The notes: generated by a model not told the origin, from the sequence alone. DNA of 64,000 nucleotides from Lepturacanthus savala (GCA_030544235.1 CM060467.1:965001-1029000), one strand, 5' to 3'. Shown: positions 48,114-60,537, counted from the stretch's first letter. A program made the numbers and translations.

Positions 48114-49010
48114 CACACTGTTATCATCTCTGACCGTATCTTATTAATGCTGCTGATTCTAACTGACTAGACATGATCTAATCCTCTTTTTGTTGCCTCA
48201 GAACAATTAGAAACTAGTATTTGAGCAGAAAACTATAATCAGTGTGCAGCACATCCTCCTCCTCCTATTATTAGTCTATTATTATTATTTACTATTCTCC
48301 ACGACTCCTTTTCCTCCTTTATTTAAATATTAGCTCCGTTTCCGTGCAGCTTCAGAAACTTTGAACTGAAACGTCACCAGTTTCTGAGACGAAAACAAGT
48401 GGAAGCTTTTTGAATTAGAGGAAATGTAAGTTGCTAAATGTGGAGAAGCAGCGTTGAGTCATGTAGAGAAGTCGTTTCTGCTTCTACAGGTGCCTGTTAG
48501 GGACAAAACACTCAGAGATGAGTAGAAACTACACTTTCACACACTTCCTCTGCCTGTTTCACAGCTTTTATTCTGCAAACAGAGTTAACACATCACATTC
48601 TGTGCTGAACGGTTTTATATCTACAGGTTCCTGTTTTATTGGAAGTTGTGATGTCACTAATGACAGATGCAAACATGGACCAGATTAAAACACTTTTCTC
48701 TTTGTGTGTTTATGATTAATCTGCTTTTTAAAGCACTTACGAGTATAATCACTCATTTGTCCTTTTATTTATTTTAAATCAAAGCATTACATTAGGCTGC
48801 AAACACAATTATTCTATTTATCTGTACTTTTTTATGTAAAACACGTTGAAACACACTATAAATAAAGCTGCTTTACCTTTAATCTACTTTTAATATTTAG
48901 GCAAATTTAATGTCAGAAAATTAGTTTTGATAATTAGATCTATAAACGAGTATTAGGGCCAATTAAAAAGGATCAATAAGGGTAAAAAAAATTCTGGGAA
49001 AAAAAAATCT
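48112..49010. other. Non-coding interval
   Basis: AT-rich, no gene. There is a short CTCCTCCTCCT tract at about 48252. Confidence 0.4.
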
Positions 49011-49560
49011 GAATTAATCTCATAATAATGAGACTTTTTCTCAGAATATTGTTTAATTTTAGATGAGTTCAATAACAAAAAATTCTGAATTCATAAAAAT
49101 TTCAGACTTTTTTTTCCTATAATAAACTTTAAATAACTACCAGTTAAAATGTTGAGTGTTTTTTCTGAATTATGACTTTTAATAAAAGGTCATTTTTTAT
49201 TCACTCTGGAAAAAAAAGTCAAAATTTTCTCTGAATATTGTTAAAATTTAGAGGAGTTTATTTTTTTATTCATTCCAGAGGAAAAAAAAAAACCTTAACA
49301 AATTCAGAATTCTGACTTTTTTTCTGTAATGAATACACACATATAATTTTAACCCTTAACCCTTTTTCTATTTTTTTCTCTGTTTAATCTGATAATTCTG
49401 AGGAAACAAAATTAATTCTGAGGGAAAAAGTCAGAAAAATTCCTTATAATAAACTGTAAATAACTACCAGTTAAAATGTTTTAAAATGATTTTTTTCTGT
49501 AAAGAATAATAAAAAAACTGCCTTAAATTTTATTTTTGATAATTCTGATGAAAAAGGTGG
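49011..49560. repeat. Degenerate TCAGAATT/TTCTGA-rich repeat
   Basis: Diverged units with TTCTGAATT, GACTTTTTTTC and a conserved AATAAACT-TAAATAACTACC followed by AGTTAAAATGTT at about 49121 and 49448. Confidence 0.65.
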
Positions 49561-50047
49561 TGATAGTGTTTTTATCTCTTCCAGCATTCAGACGTGTTTC
49601 AGTAGCTGCAGGTATCCAGCACGTGCATCCAGGTGATTTACCTTCCTACGTCATGAACCTGTCTAACACCGTAAAGCAGCCAGCGGGTCCAGGTGCTTCC
49701 TCCTCCGGTTGAACCTCCTTTCCTATAGGTGTCACTGTGGTGGATCGGCCCCCAGCCCTCCCACTGTTCCCCGCCTCCATCCACCAAAACCTCCGCGAAA
49801 GGGTGTGCGTTTTGAAGGTTGCGTGAAGCTAAACGCCGCCGCAGACCGGACCCTCCGCCACTCGGCTCGGACGAACCGGGACAAGCGCGTCAGGAGCCGG
49901 GGAGGCGCACGGATGTGCCCCCGCTGAGCTGCCCCTCCGCCGGGGTCAGTGTGGAGGAGAGAGACGGTGGAAAATAGCGCAGACACACGGAATTAATTAG
50001 CTGGAAAAGTTAAAGAAAAACATCCAGAGTTTTTTTTTTTTTTTAAG

Positions 50048-50167
50048 ATGAGATGTGGCAGCCGAGCGGCTCCTCTTCAAGGTCAGTGTCTCTGCGCCGC
50101 CGCCGACGCACGGACGCGTTTCTACCGGGCATCCGGAGGGGAAGGAGAGGCGTGGAGGACGGGATGA
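50048..50167 (+). other. Upstream ORF 1 in the slc9a1 leader
   Basis: ATG with A at -3, 39 codons then TGA. It matters only if transcription starts upstream of 50048. The peptide is not recognised and is Arg/Ala/Gly-rich from base composition. Confidence 0.4.
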
Positions 50168-50226
50168 AGCCGCCTCCAGCATCAACAATGACCCCGATCA
50201 CCGGAGAGGACGTTTCCTCTCACTGA
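50053..50226 (+). other. Upstream ORF 2 in the slc9a1 leader
   Basis: Second ATG five bases later, in the same frame as the main CDS but closed by TGA at 50224-50226 (57 codons). It overlaps upstream ORF 1 in another frame. A scanning ribosome must bypass or reinitiate after these to reach 50356. Confidence 0.4.
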
Positions 50227-50355
50227 GACACCGAGTTGTAAAACAGCGGAGCAATAAACCCAACACACACACATTAACGGCTCATCAGGCTCGTTACGCG
50301 CTCACTAACTCCGTTTCCTGTCTCTGGCCTTTTCTGCCGCTGAAACTCTCCAAAC

Positions 50356-50620
50356 ATGTCTCCGGGGACGCGCGCGCGCAGCCCGTGCGCACAGCTCCTG
50401 GTTCCCGTGCTGGTTCTGGTTCTGGTTCTGCTGGAGGCGCTCGGCGCGGCCAGCTCGCCGGACGTGGGCCACCAGAAGACCGTCAGGGACCACCAGGCCG
50501 GCAACGAGTCCAAGGGCTTCGCCAAAAAGGCTTTCCCGGTCCTGGACCTGGACTACCACCACATCCAGACCCCCTTCGAGATCTCCCTATGGGTGCTGCT
50601 GGCCTCGCTCATGAAGTTAG
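50356..50620 (+). CDS. slc9a1: Na+/H+ exchanger NHE1 type, coding exon 1 (partial gene)
   Basis: First coding exon of a plasma-membrane sodium/proton antiporter that exports H+ for Na+ to control cell pH and volume. It gives 88 codons plus one base, ending at donor TTAG|GTGAGT, so the intron is phase 1. Residues 1-31 form a signal-like hydrophobic N-terminus (Leu/Val run at 14-26). NES at 50-52 is an N-glycosylation sequon in the extracellular stretch where NHE1 is glycosylated. Residues 59-89 carry AFPVL and TPFEISLWVLLASLMKLG, which match vertebrate NHE1 at the first conserved membrane helix. The Thr-Pro and LMK pattern favours NHE1 over NHE2/NHE3, and the Thr at 72 and Ser at 77 favour slc9a1a over the fish beta-NHE. 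The start is well set: A at -3 and an in-frame TGA five codons upstream (50341). The rest of the protein lies outside the window. Confidence 0.88.
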
Positions 50621-50829
50621 GTGAGTGTTTCCAGGAAGTCTAGTCTGGTCTGGTCCGGTCCAGGTGAGCTGGCCTAACCGACAGGTGACTTCCTGCCACC
50701 TTCTCTGACTACTGACGTGGACTAGTAGGTAAATAAAGGTGTTGCCGTCACTGAGACTCTAACCACAGCAGAACCTGTGTTTAACCTGAAAAGCTGCCGC
50801 TAAAACTATAACTAACCTCTGTTAATGAA

Positions 50830-50945
50830 CACATTAGTTATTTAGTTCATTAAAGATCATCAGTTTATTATTATAGAGACTAAAAAACAGGAAATATTCA
50901 GAGAATTTGGACATTTTCTACTTAAAAATGTGTCAAACACATCAA
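50830..50945 (-). mobile_element. Family M fragment
   Basis: Reverse orientation, with GATCATCAGTTTATTATTAT, AGAGAATTTGGACATTTTCT and AAAATGTGTCAAA. Confidence 0.55.
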
Positions 50946-51084
50946 AAAATGGCAGAAAATCAGATAAAAGCACTGAATTTATGTATAAAAGTAGTTTAAT
51001 TATCTGTTCATGCAGCAAGACAATTACATTAATAACTTAATACAGCACAAAATAAGGTAAAATACTAAATATAGACAAATAAAA

Positions 51085-51215
51085 CTTTTGTCCAAAGATC
51101 ATCAGTTTATTATTATAGAGACTAAATAAACCAGGAAATAATCAGAGAAGAGAAGCTGGAACCAGAGAATTTAGACATTTACTGATTAAATAATGACTCA
51201 AGTCCATTAAATGGA
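51085..51215 (-). mobile_element. Family M element
   Basis: Reverse orientation, with TTTGTCCAAAGATCATCAG, CCAGGAAATAATCAGAGAAG and AGAAGCTGGAACCAGAGAAT. Confidence 0.65.
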
Positions 51216-51474
51216 GTTTTTTAATTGTTTGTTATTTTCTTCTTTATTTTTAGCATTTGTAGAATTTTGTAATTATTTTTTATTTCATTTATTTTTTTAT
51301 AATTATTGTTTTAGTATCTTGATTAATTTATTTGTATTTTAGTATTTTTTAAGTATTTGTTTTAATTGTTTTTGTATTTTTTTGTAGTTTTTAATATATG
51401 TTTTAACATTTTTCCCCATATTTTTACTTTAAACATTCAGTTTTAGTTGTAAATCAAACAAACTTGATCACCTA

Positions 51475-51700
51475 TCAATCAATTATTGAAATAATTAGTT
51501 ATTTGGTTCATTAAATGATGTAAAATGTTAATTAACGTTTCTCAAAACTTGAAGATTCAACCTAAAATGTCTTTTTTTGTCCAGACCAACAGTCATTAGT
51601 TTATTATAAAAACCAGAAAATTATATTTAAGAAGCTGGAACCAGAGAATTTGGACATTTTCTAATTAAATAAATGACTTAAATTAATGAACCAATCAGAT
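51475..51700 (-). mobile_element. Family M element
   Basis: Reverse orientation and longer: GGTTCATTAAATGATGTAAA, GATTCAACCTAAAATGTC, GAAGCTGGAACCAGAGAATT and TTGGACATTTTC. Confidence 0.65.
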
Positions 51701-52078
51701 GAATGTAATATTTGTCTCTTTCCTTTAATAATGAAATAATGAACTAACAGTGTGTTAGCTGCTGCTGCTGCTGCGTATCAGATAATAGCCTCTGACAACA
51801 AACATGTTTCAGATTACAACCCTGTTATAACGCGTCTGATTGGCTGATTGATAAGAAGATAAATCATTTATCACCTTTAACGTTAGTGGATTAATTTGAC
51901 CTGAGCTTCATATTCTGAGGGCGAATTAAAAATTAAAGACGCTGACACAACGAGTTAAACTCAGCGGCTCAGAGGCTGAAACATGGGTTTTACTGGTGGA
52001 GCAGGTCACTCATCAGAGGCTGAAACATGGGTTTTACTGGTGGAGCAGGTCACTCATCAGATGAGTTCTCTGTGATGA

Positions 52079-52535
52079 CGCAGCAGCTGCAGCAGCTGGA
52101 TGCAGCAGCTGCAGCAGCTGGATGCAGCAGCTGGATGCAGCAGCTGGATGCAGCAGCTGGATGCATCTTCTAGATGCAGCAGCAGCTGGATGCATCTTCT
52201 AGATGCAGCAGCTGGATGCAGCGTCTGCAGCGTCTGCAGCAGCTGCAGCAGCTGGATGCAGCGTCTGCAGCAGCTGGATGCAGCGTCTGCAGCAGCTGGA
52301 TGCAGCGTCTGCAGCAGCTGGATGCAGCGTCTGCAGCAGCTGGATGCAGCGTCTGCAGCAGCTGCAGCAGCTGGACGCAGCAGCTGCAGCAGCTGGATGC
52401 AGCGTCTGCAGCAGCTGGACGCAGCAGCTGCAGCAGCTGGACGCAGCAGCTGGATGCAGCGTCTGCAGCAGCTGGACGCAGCAGCTGCAGCAGCTGGATG
52501 CAGCGTCTGCAGCAGCTGCAGCAGCTGGACGCTGG
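52079..52535 (+). repeat. 22 bp GC-rich minisatellite
   Basis: Units of 22 bp (GATGCAGCGTCTGCAGCAG plus CTG), preceded by simpler GCAGCAGCTGGAT variants. As 22 is not a multiple of three, all frames of the plus strand stay open, giving overlapping ORFs of 127-174 codons that are artefacts. Each unit carries CAGCTG or CTGCAG palindromes. Confidence 0.95.
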
Positions 52536-52764
52536 ACAGCAGATATCTGGCAGCGTTTCAGCGCTGGGAAACCTCCGCCCACACTGCAGCCAGCTGAAGA
52601 CTTTGCAATGTCATGATATCAGAAAAAAAGCTTCTGCATTAATGAATCAATTGTTTGGCAGCTGCTACATGAACTGTTCTGATAATGGATTTAAATAAGT
52701 AAGAATGAACGAGATTAAATTGATTCAAATTAAGAAAATAAGATAAATCATCTGCCAGTGGAAT

Positions 52765-52890
52765 GATACCAGAGAATTTGGACATTTTCTTCTTAGAAAA
52801 TGACTCAAAACTATTAATTGATCATCAAAATAGCTGCTAATTAATGTGATAGTTTAGGTAAATAATCAATTAATTGATTAATTGCTGCAT
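52765..52890 (-). mobile_element. Family M fragment
   Basis: Reverse orientation, with ACCAGAGAATTTGGACATTT, GAAAATGACTCAAAACTATT and AATTGATTAATTGCTGCATC at the end. Confidence 0.6.
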
Positions 52891-53009
52891 CTATATAAAA
52901 CTAAGTAGAAACATCCATAAAGGTGTTAAAAGATGCTGAGGACATGTTAGACATCCTCTATTTTAGCTTCTATTAATTGATAATAACAATAAAGCTTCAA
53001 TGAGAAGTT

Positions 53010-53275
53010 AATTAATCCATTAATCTGTAACTAATGTGATAGTTAATTAATCATTTGAGTCATTTATTAATCAGTAAATGTGTAAATTCTCTGGTTCCAG
53101 CTTCTCTTCTCTGATTATTTCCTGGTTTCTTTAGTCTCTATAATAATAAACTGATGATCTTTGGACAAAAAAAGACATTTTAGGTTGAATCTTCATCTTT
53201 TTAGGAACATTTTACATCATTTAATGAACCAAATATTAATTTATTCAATAATCGATAGAGTAATAAACTGAAAAT
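53010..53275 (+). mobile_element. Family M element, near complete
   Basis: Forward orientation: TAATTAATCATTTGAGTCAT, CTCTGGTTCCAGCTTCTC, TAATAATAAACTGATGATC, GACATTTTAGGTTGAATC and ATCATTTAATGAACC. Very similar to 6765-7020 and 11060-11290. Confidence 0.7.
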
Positions 53276-54019
53276 AGTCCATAGTCATGATTTTCTTTCA
53301 CTTCACTTCATTTCCTGTTACTTTAGAGATGTTTAATGATTATTTAAATGATTATTTTTAAAGTTAATCAATGCATTTATTCAGTGACTGAGCAACAGTT
53401 TTGTTGTTCTCTAAAATGAAGAATATCAGCTCAGCATGTTCTCATTGGATCATCATTCTCATATAATACAACTATTCTGACCTAATAACTCAACTCATCC
53501 CTCGTTTTCATTGAAATCCTGTAAATAAACACATGAAATAAACAGTTTCAGCTCCATTAAATGAGTTTGTAGCAGGAATGAAATGAGAATTAACGTCACA
53601 GCTTTAGTCCCAGCCGTCCCTCAGAGTGGACATCTGTAGGAATGTGTGTGTGAGGAAACACCACATGGGACAGTGGGTTGACTCATCGCTGCAGCCTCAA
53701 GGACAGGAAGGTGCAAACCAGCAGGAGCAGCAGACCACTCTGACCTTTGACCTCTTGATTATTACAGGACGGATGAAATAATTGAATTGGACGTGCTGCT
53801 CAGCTTTTTCTTTCTTGTCTGGTTCAGGTTGTGGGTGGAACTAATGTCTTAGAGAATAAAAGCACATCCTCAGGCCGTTTATCTGCTGACCAGCCGCGGC
53901 TCCGACTCCTCTTCTATTGATTTTAGCCGGCGCTGAACAAACCTCTTTATCTGTCACATGCTGTGCTTGTATTTCTTAGACATCCTCTGGTTTACTTTCT
54001 ATTAATAATGCACATAAAT

Positions 54020-54220
54020 AAAAATAGACCTGCAACAATTAGTCAATTAATCAATTAATCTGCATTGATTTGAGTCAGTTTTAAGGAGAAAATGTCTAAA
54101 TTCTCTGGTTCCAGCTTCTCTTCTCTGATTATTTGATGTTGAATCCACATTCAACACAACTAATTGATTAATCATTTCAATAGTCGATTGATTAATCTAC
54201 TGTTAGAATAGTTAATAGTG
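54020..54220 (+). mobile_element. Family M element with internal deletion
   Basis: Left end through the CTCTGGTTCCAGCTTCTC core and TCTGATTATTTG, then a jump to GTTGAATC and the right end (AACTAATTGATTAATCATT). Confidence 0.6.
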
Positions 54221-54319
54221 GAGCCATAAATAATAATAGTAGATTCAATTTATACGTCACTTTTCTAGATTTAAGTTGCTTTACACACAAGACTGAAGAC
54301 AGAGGGCGAGGTTGTTTAG

Positions 54320-54505
<186 letters not shown>

Positions 54506-54820
54506 CTATCAGGAAGATTAAAGGATAACAACTTATTATCTAAATGACCTTGTTCTACATTTTTGTTTATAATGTGTAACCGCGGTAACCACCAATAAAT
54601 ATAGTCGACTGTTTTACAGCCTCATCAAACATCAACTGAACTTTCAGATTAAACTTTCACATCGAAACATGTTCGTTATTTTCCAGCAGTGACTTTCATT
54701 CATGTTAATTAACACATTCTGTTAATTAGCTGTGAAGCTGCTGCTCAGGATGAAGCTTCATAACGTGTCTGACAAGTCGAGTTAGTCTCTCACTCCACTT
54801 AGAGTGAGTGTTTGAAGAGA

Positions 54821-54821
<1 letters not shown>

Positions 54822-54895
<74 letters not shown>

Positions 54896-54920
54896 TGTGT
54901 GTGTGTGTGTGTGTGGTGTG
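54822..54920 (+). repeat. Compound (GT)n microsatellite
   Basis: GT runs broken twice by GGGTGGTG and once by GTGGTG. Confidence 0.96.
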
Positions 54921-54976
54921 AGAGACGCTCATTGAAAGCATCTGTACCCACACTGTTGCAGATAGATTATCCTTAA

Positions 54977-57160
54977 GGTGTAGTTCCTGTTGTATTTAGG
55001 GTGTAGTTCCTGTTGTATTTAGGGTGTAGTTTGTGTTGTATTTAGGGTGTAGTTCCTGTTGTATTTAGGTTGTAGTTCCTGTTGTATTTAGGGTGTAGTT
55101 CCTGTTGTATTTAGGGTGTAGTTCCTGTTGTATTTAGGGTGTAGTCCCTGTTGTATTTAGGGTGTAGTCCCTGTTGTATTTAGGTTGTAGTTCCTGTTGT
55201 ATTTAGGGTGTAGTTCCTGTTGTATTTAGGGTGTAGTTCCTGTTGTATTTAGGTTGTAGTTCCTGTTGTATTTAGGGTGTAGTTCCTGTTGTATTTAGGG
55301 TGTAGTTCCTGTTGTATTTAGGGTGTAGTTCCTGTTGTATTTAGGGTGTAGTTTCTGTTGTATTTAGGGTGTAGTCCCTGTTGTATTTAGGGTGTAGTTT
55401 CTGTTGTATTTATGGTGTAGTTCCTGTTGTATTTAGGGTGTAGTTTCTGTTGTATTTAGGGTGTAGTTTCTGTTGTATTTAGGGTGTAGTTTCTGTTGTA
55501 TTTAGGGTGTAGTTTCTGTTGTATTTAGGGTGTAGTTTCTGTTGTATTTAGGGTGTAGTTTCTGTTGTATTTAGGGTGTAGTCCCTGTTGTATTTAGGGT
55601 GTAGTCCCTGTTGTATTTAGGGTGTAGTTCCTGTTGTATTTAGGGTGTAGTCCCTGTTGTATTTAGGGTGTAGTTTCTGTTGTATTTAGGGTGTAGTTTC
55701 TGTTGTATTTAGGGTGTAGTTTCTGTTGTATTTAGGGTGTAGTTCCTGTTGTATTTAGGGTGTAGTCCCTGTTGTATTTAGGGTGTAGTTTCTGTTGTAT
55801 TTAGGGTGTAGTTTCTGTTGCATTTAGGGTGTAGTTCCTGTTGTATTTAGGGTGTAGTTCCTGTTGTATTTAGGGTGTAGTTTCTGTTGTATTTAGGGTG
55901 TAGTTTCTGTTGTATTTAGGGTGTAGTTCCTGTTGTATTTAGGGTGTAGTTCCTGTTGTATTTAGGGTGTAGTTTCTGTTGTATTTAGGGTGTAGTTTCT
56001 GTTGTATTTAGGGTGTAGTTTCTGTTGTATTTAGGGTGTAGTTTCTGTTGTATTTAGGGTGTAGTTCCTGTTGTATTTAGGGTGTAGTTCCTGTTGTATT
56101 TAGGGTGTAGTCCCTGTTGTATTTAGGGTGTAGTTTCTGTTGTATTTAGGGTGTAGTCCCTGTTGTATTTAGGGTGTAGTTTCTGTTGTATTTAGGGTGT
56201 AGTTCCTGTTGTATTTAGGGTGTAGTTTCTGTTGTATTTAGGGTGTAGTCCCTGTTGTATTTAGGGTGTAGTTCCTGTTGTATTTAGGGTGTAGTCCCTG
56301 TTGTATTTAGGGTGTAGTTCCTGTTGTATTTAGGGTGTAGTTTCTGTTGTATTTAGGGTGTAGTTCCTGTTGTATTTAGGGTGTAGTTCCTGTTGTATTT
56401 AGGGTGTAGTTCCTGTTGTATTTAGGGTGTAGTTCCTGTTGTATTTAGGGTGTAGTTCCTTTTGTATTTAGGGTGTAGTTCCTGTTGTATTTAGGGTGTA
56501 GTCCCTGTTGTATTTAGGGTGTAGTTCCTGTTGTATTTAGGGTGTAGTCCCTGTTATATTTAGGGTGTAGTCCCTGTTGTATTTAGGGTGTAGTTCCTGT
56601 TGTATTTAGGGTGTAGTTTCTGTTGTATTTAGGGTGTAGTTCATTTTGTATTTAGGGTGTAGTTCATTTTGTTTTTAGGGTGTAGTTTCTGTTGTATTTA
56701 GGGTGTAGTTTCAGTTGTATTTAGGGTGTAGTTCCTGTTGTATTTAGGGTGTAGTTTCTGTTGTATTTAGGGTGTAGTCCCTGTTGTATTTAGGGTGTAG
56801 TTTCTGTTGTATTTAGGGTGTAGTTCCTGTTGTATTTAGGGTGTAGTTCCTGTTGTATTTAGGGTGTAGTTCCTGTTGTATTTAGGGTGTAGTTCCTGTT
56901 GTATTTAGGGTGTAGTCCCTGTTGTATTTAGGGTGTAGTCCCTGTTGTATTTAGGGTGTAGTTCCTGTTGTATTTAGGGTGTAGTTTGTGTTGTATTTAG
57001 GGTGTAGTTCCTGTTGTATTTAGGGTGTAGTTCCTGTTGTATTTAGGGTGTAGTTTCTGTTGTATTTAGGGTGTAGTTCCTGTTGTATTTAGGGTGTAGT
57101 CCCTGTTGTATTTAGGGTGTAGTTCCTGTTGTATTTAGGGTGTAGTTCCTGTTGTATTTA
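54977..57160 (+). repeat. 23 bp minisatellite, about 95 copies
   Basis: The unit is GTGTAG, a four-base variable block (TTCC, TCCC, TTTC or rarely TTTG), then TGTTGTATTTAGG. First and last GTGTAG landmarks (54978 and 57140) are 2162 bp apart, exactly 94 x 23, so there is no net indel. Every junction includes TTTAGGG. Confidence 0.97.
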
Positions 57161-57914
57161 TTCTATGAGCAGATTAAGGAGTGAAGGTCAATTCCATTGA
57201 AGAGTCACAGTGAAATAAAAATATAAACTGTGATATGGACGTTTTTAATCAAACACACAATATAAAAACTCACTAAAACCTTTTTAATGCATTAATTTTC
57301 TGTATTTTCTGCCAACTTGTTGCAGTAGAACTGATTTTACACTGTAATTTTCAGTGTGTGAGATTTTGCAGCGTCATGATTGACTCACAGTGATTTGCAG
57401 AATCCAGAAAAGTCCGTTTTCAGCAGCGTTTATTACAGTAATGACTGACTGACGCGGTTTTGCAATGCAAACAAAGAACGAAAACAGGATGTTGGGTCCA
57501 GGTTGAGTTGTTTCCTAACATACCAGCTCTTATAAACTGAATCTGTGTCTGCTGATATAAACTCTGCTACTGGACAAGAGAGAGGAATAAGAGGAAATGC
57601 AGCACTGAACACAGAAAAGTGTCTTTTGTCGATATTATAGAAACAGGAATGTTCCAAACAACTAGAATTACAGCTGCAGTGTCATCAGTCAGTGTTAATG
57701 AGCCCTTTCATTAGTTTTAGGGTCATTTTAGGGATTTTTGAATAAAAACTGGTACAAATGGACTTTTAAATAACAAGAAACCAACATGTTTATGTCAAAC
57801 TTTGTGTAAAACTGTATTTGAATAAGTTTTTCTCATCGAGCTAAACATTATTTGTCACTGACCCTTGAACCTAACTAACTCTATTGCATCAAAATGACTT
57901 AGACATGGTAATAA

Positions 57915-58104
57915 ATGGCCTAAATAATAAATGTATTTAAGAAATATAATAAGTAAAGGCTGTAAATGTAGACTCAGGATAGTTGCATGTTATGTAAGTT
58001 AAGGTGAATCCATTAGGTCGTATTTGCATATAAATATTTGCAATATTTGCATATTATTGCCATGTGGAAAAAAATATATTAGCTTATATATGTGTGTGTA
58101 TATG

Positions 58105-58150
<46 letters not shown>

Positions 58151-58345
58151 CTTACCACAGATACTGAGTTACATTTTGTATTTAGTGAGAATTTTCATGT
58201 CAAATGTCCATCAGCAATAGGGATATCCTGGTCATGTGACCCCATAGATTGCATACCCTTCAAAATAAAAGCCCGTTTTTCACACTTAACTGTAAAAACG
58301 TAGATTTTATATCACAGCTTTTTAGAATGGAGATAAATTCATTGT
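57915..58345 (+). mobile_element. Dispersed element, family K, copy 3
   Basis: Shares GTCCATCAGCAATAGGGATA, TCCTGGTCATGTGACC, CCTTCAAAATAAAAGCC and GATTTTATATCACAG with 17985-18330, and the TTTAAGAAATATAA 5' part with 35445-35765. A (TA)n expansion at 58110-58147 interrupts it. Confidence 0.65.
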
Positions 58346-59726
58346 TTCCACTGTGTAACAGAGGGTTGACTGTAGTTCTGTGGAGTATTTTGTGCCTCAG
58401 GCTTTAATCTTATCACATTTCCTCTCATTTACAAATGCAAATCTCTTTGTCTATGTAAAAACACACCTCGAAGGTCCAGTGCTGCTGCCACCAGACATTT
58501 AAAGGTGTAGGTCCTCGTTATACAGGACGTGTTAGTGAATTACCACGAGGATCAAATAGAACCTTGAGGTTCTAACAGCAAACGTTGGAATAAACTCCTT
58601 CACGTTCTCTAATCCAGAAAATGAGTCGTTAGCATTCATGAGTCCAGGAGGGACCAGGAAAACCAGCCAGGACAAAAGGGTGTTTCACTCCCAGTAAATG
58701 TCCAACAGTCAACACATTCTTAAAGTCCTCCAGCGTGACTCCAATAACTCACTTCACTGCTCATCGACTGAAGAGCCTCGACCACGGGAGATAAGATAGA
58801 GAGAAGGAGGTCAATGGAGTCTGAAGCTGCAAACACAGGACAAGTGTTAAAACCTGCTGAGTTTGTTTTATTTAAAACCAGCAGACAGCGGCAGCGTCTT
58901 CCTGTTCTGTCCTCACTTCCAGGGAAAGACGAGAAGAAGAATCTGTCCCGTCGCCAAAAGACTTTCAGAGTCTCAGCAGCTGCAGATATTCAGAGGATTT
59001 CCTTGTTCAAACAGGTTCTGCTTGTTATTGATGTTAGATATTTGGATCAGAGCGGCGTCGTTCCTGGGAAACGTGGCGACTTCAGTAAAACGATGCAGGC
59101 TTTTATTTAGTGGTTCTACTGAGTCACGGTTTATTGTTTTGATGCAGATCATCGAGCTGCTCGAGTTGCTGAGGCCGAACCAGGAGCTTTAAATTATTAA
59201 TGATGGTCTGAACCTGCTGCACTATGATCCTGCTGCTGCACAAACACTGATAAACACTGATATTAGAGTAAAAACCCACAGAATCCATGTGTGTGATGAT
59301 GCTCAAACTGCTGTGGCTGAGACACTTAAATAAACTTTATTATCTAAAATGAAAATCAGTGAAACTTCACTGAGAATCATCATCAAATATACATAAAATA
59401 CTGTGAAATACTCTCAAACCTCAGTTTCCAGTAGGAATCAAACAGGCCAAGATATTTAAAAGAGAATCAATTAAATAAATAAAGTTTAACATTCAAAATG
59501 GAATTCACTGCATTGGAACAATAAACTCACATGGATTTATTATTATAACAGTTAAAACACACAAACAGAACAATAAATTGAATTAAACTAATAAATGTGT
59601 CTTATCAAACATGAATTTCCAGTAGGAATCATTCATCTTCTGTATTTGCACAAAAAACAGGATAAAACTACAGATAATATGTGTAATAATAGTTTAAATG
59701 TGGTTATCAGACAGTTTGGGCCAAGA

Positions 59727-59850
59727 TATATAATATAGATATATCTATATATAATATAGAGATCTATCTATATATAATATATATCTATCTATATATAATA
59801 TAGATCTATCTATATATAATATAGATCTGTCTATATATAATATAGATAGA
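59727..59850. repeat. TAGATCTATCTATATATAAT tandem repeat
   Basis: About four units of roughly 30 bp rich in TATA and GATC palindromes; the minus-strand Tyr/Ile/Asp ORF is its translation. Confidence 0.88.
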
Positions 59851-59995
59851 TAATCTATTAAAAAAGCATCAAATATACATGAAACACAGAGTAAAAATGG
59901 AAAAAAACTGTGAATGAAACTACACAATAAGTGAATTAGGGCATAAAATAACATTAATTCCTGGTATAAATCATTAATTTACTCTCATTTTGACA

Positions 59996-60065
<70 letters not shown>
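59996..60065. repeat. (TA)n microsatellite
   Basis: About 34 TA units. Confidence 0.97.
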
Positions 60066-60068
<3 letters not shown>

Positions 60069-60445
60069 CTCATAGATTTTTAGGTGTTTACCACTTGTCT
60101 CGTTTAAAAAAACAAAAAAAAAACACACCAGAGCAAATGATTCCACCAAAATACTAAAATAAATCTAGATTAGCATCATACATGTTGATGCTAGCACAAA
60201 AAATTGGTGAACATTTATTTATATTTACGTCATTAAATCATGAATCAATGAGGGAACAACTTGTCAAATCTATCATAATAATTAACTCACCACTAATTAA
60301 CATCGTTAGAGCTCGTTAACGATCGTTAGTCTGATCTGTTACAAAAGAAGCTGATTCTTGGACTAATGTTGAACTAGTGCTCTGATAAATGACTCACTGA
60401 CTGCTACATGTTAGCTTGATTGGTTTATTCCATGTAGCTAGCTGC

Positions 60446-60537
60446 TAGCCGCTAGCCACTAGCCCCGCCCACTGGAAAGCAGCATCTGGACCAAACCATT
60501 TTGATGAATAAAGGGGGGGTCTTAATATTTCAACAGT
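60446..60537 (-). repeat. Dispersed repeat, partner inverted at 13 kb
   Basis: Reverse complement of 13291-13385; includes CAGCATCTGGACCAAACCA and AAGGGGGGGTCTTAA. Confidence 0.7.

Larger units (their letters stand above)
49690..50355 (+). promoter_or_regulatory. CpG-rich promoter and 5'UTR of slc9a1
   Basis: Composition shifts abruptly from AT-rich to CpG-rich at about 49690. A GC-box-like CCCCGCCTCC sits at 49769-49778; no TATA box is evident, fitting a CpG-island promoter. The transcription start cannot be fixed from sequence. The leader includes a poly-T tract at about 50031-50044 and two upstream ORFs. ORFs in other frames across here are not supported. Confidence 0.7.

Noticed and set aside
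50055..50624. 189-codon ORF overlapping the slc9a1 exon in another frame
   Set aside because: Begins at GTG, is Pro/Gly/Arg-rich from GC content, and the other frame carries the recognisable NHE1 sequence.
52100..52698. Ser/Ala/Gln/Cys-rich ORFs of up to 174 codons
   Set aside because: A 22 bp repeat keeps all frames open; similar peptides appear in three frames.
54977..57160. Interstitial telomere sequence
   Set aside because: TTTAGGG occurs once per 23 bp unit rather than in tandem, and the vertebrate telomere repeat TTAGGG is not tandem here.
58814..59110. 98-codon ORF with a true ATG inside slc9a1 intron 1
   Set aside because: No recognised similarity or splice sites, and an overlapping ORF in another frame is equally long. 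A conservation test could reopen it.
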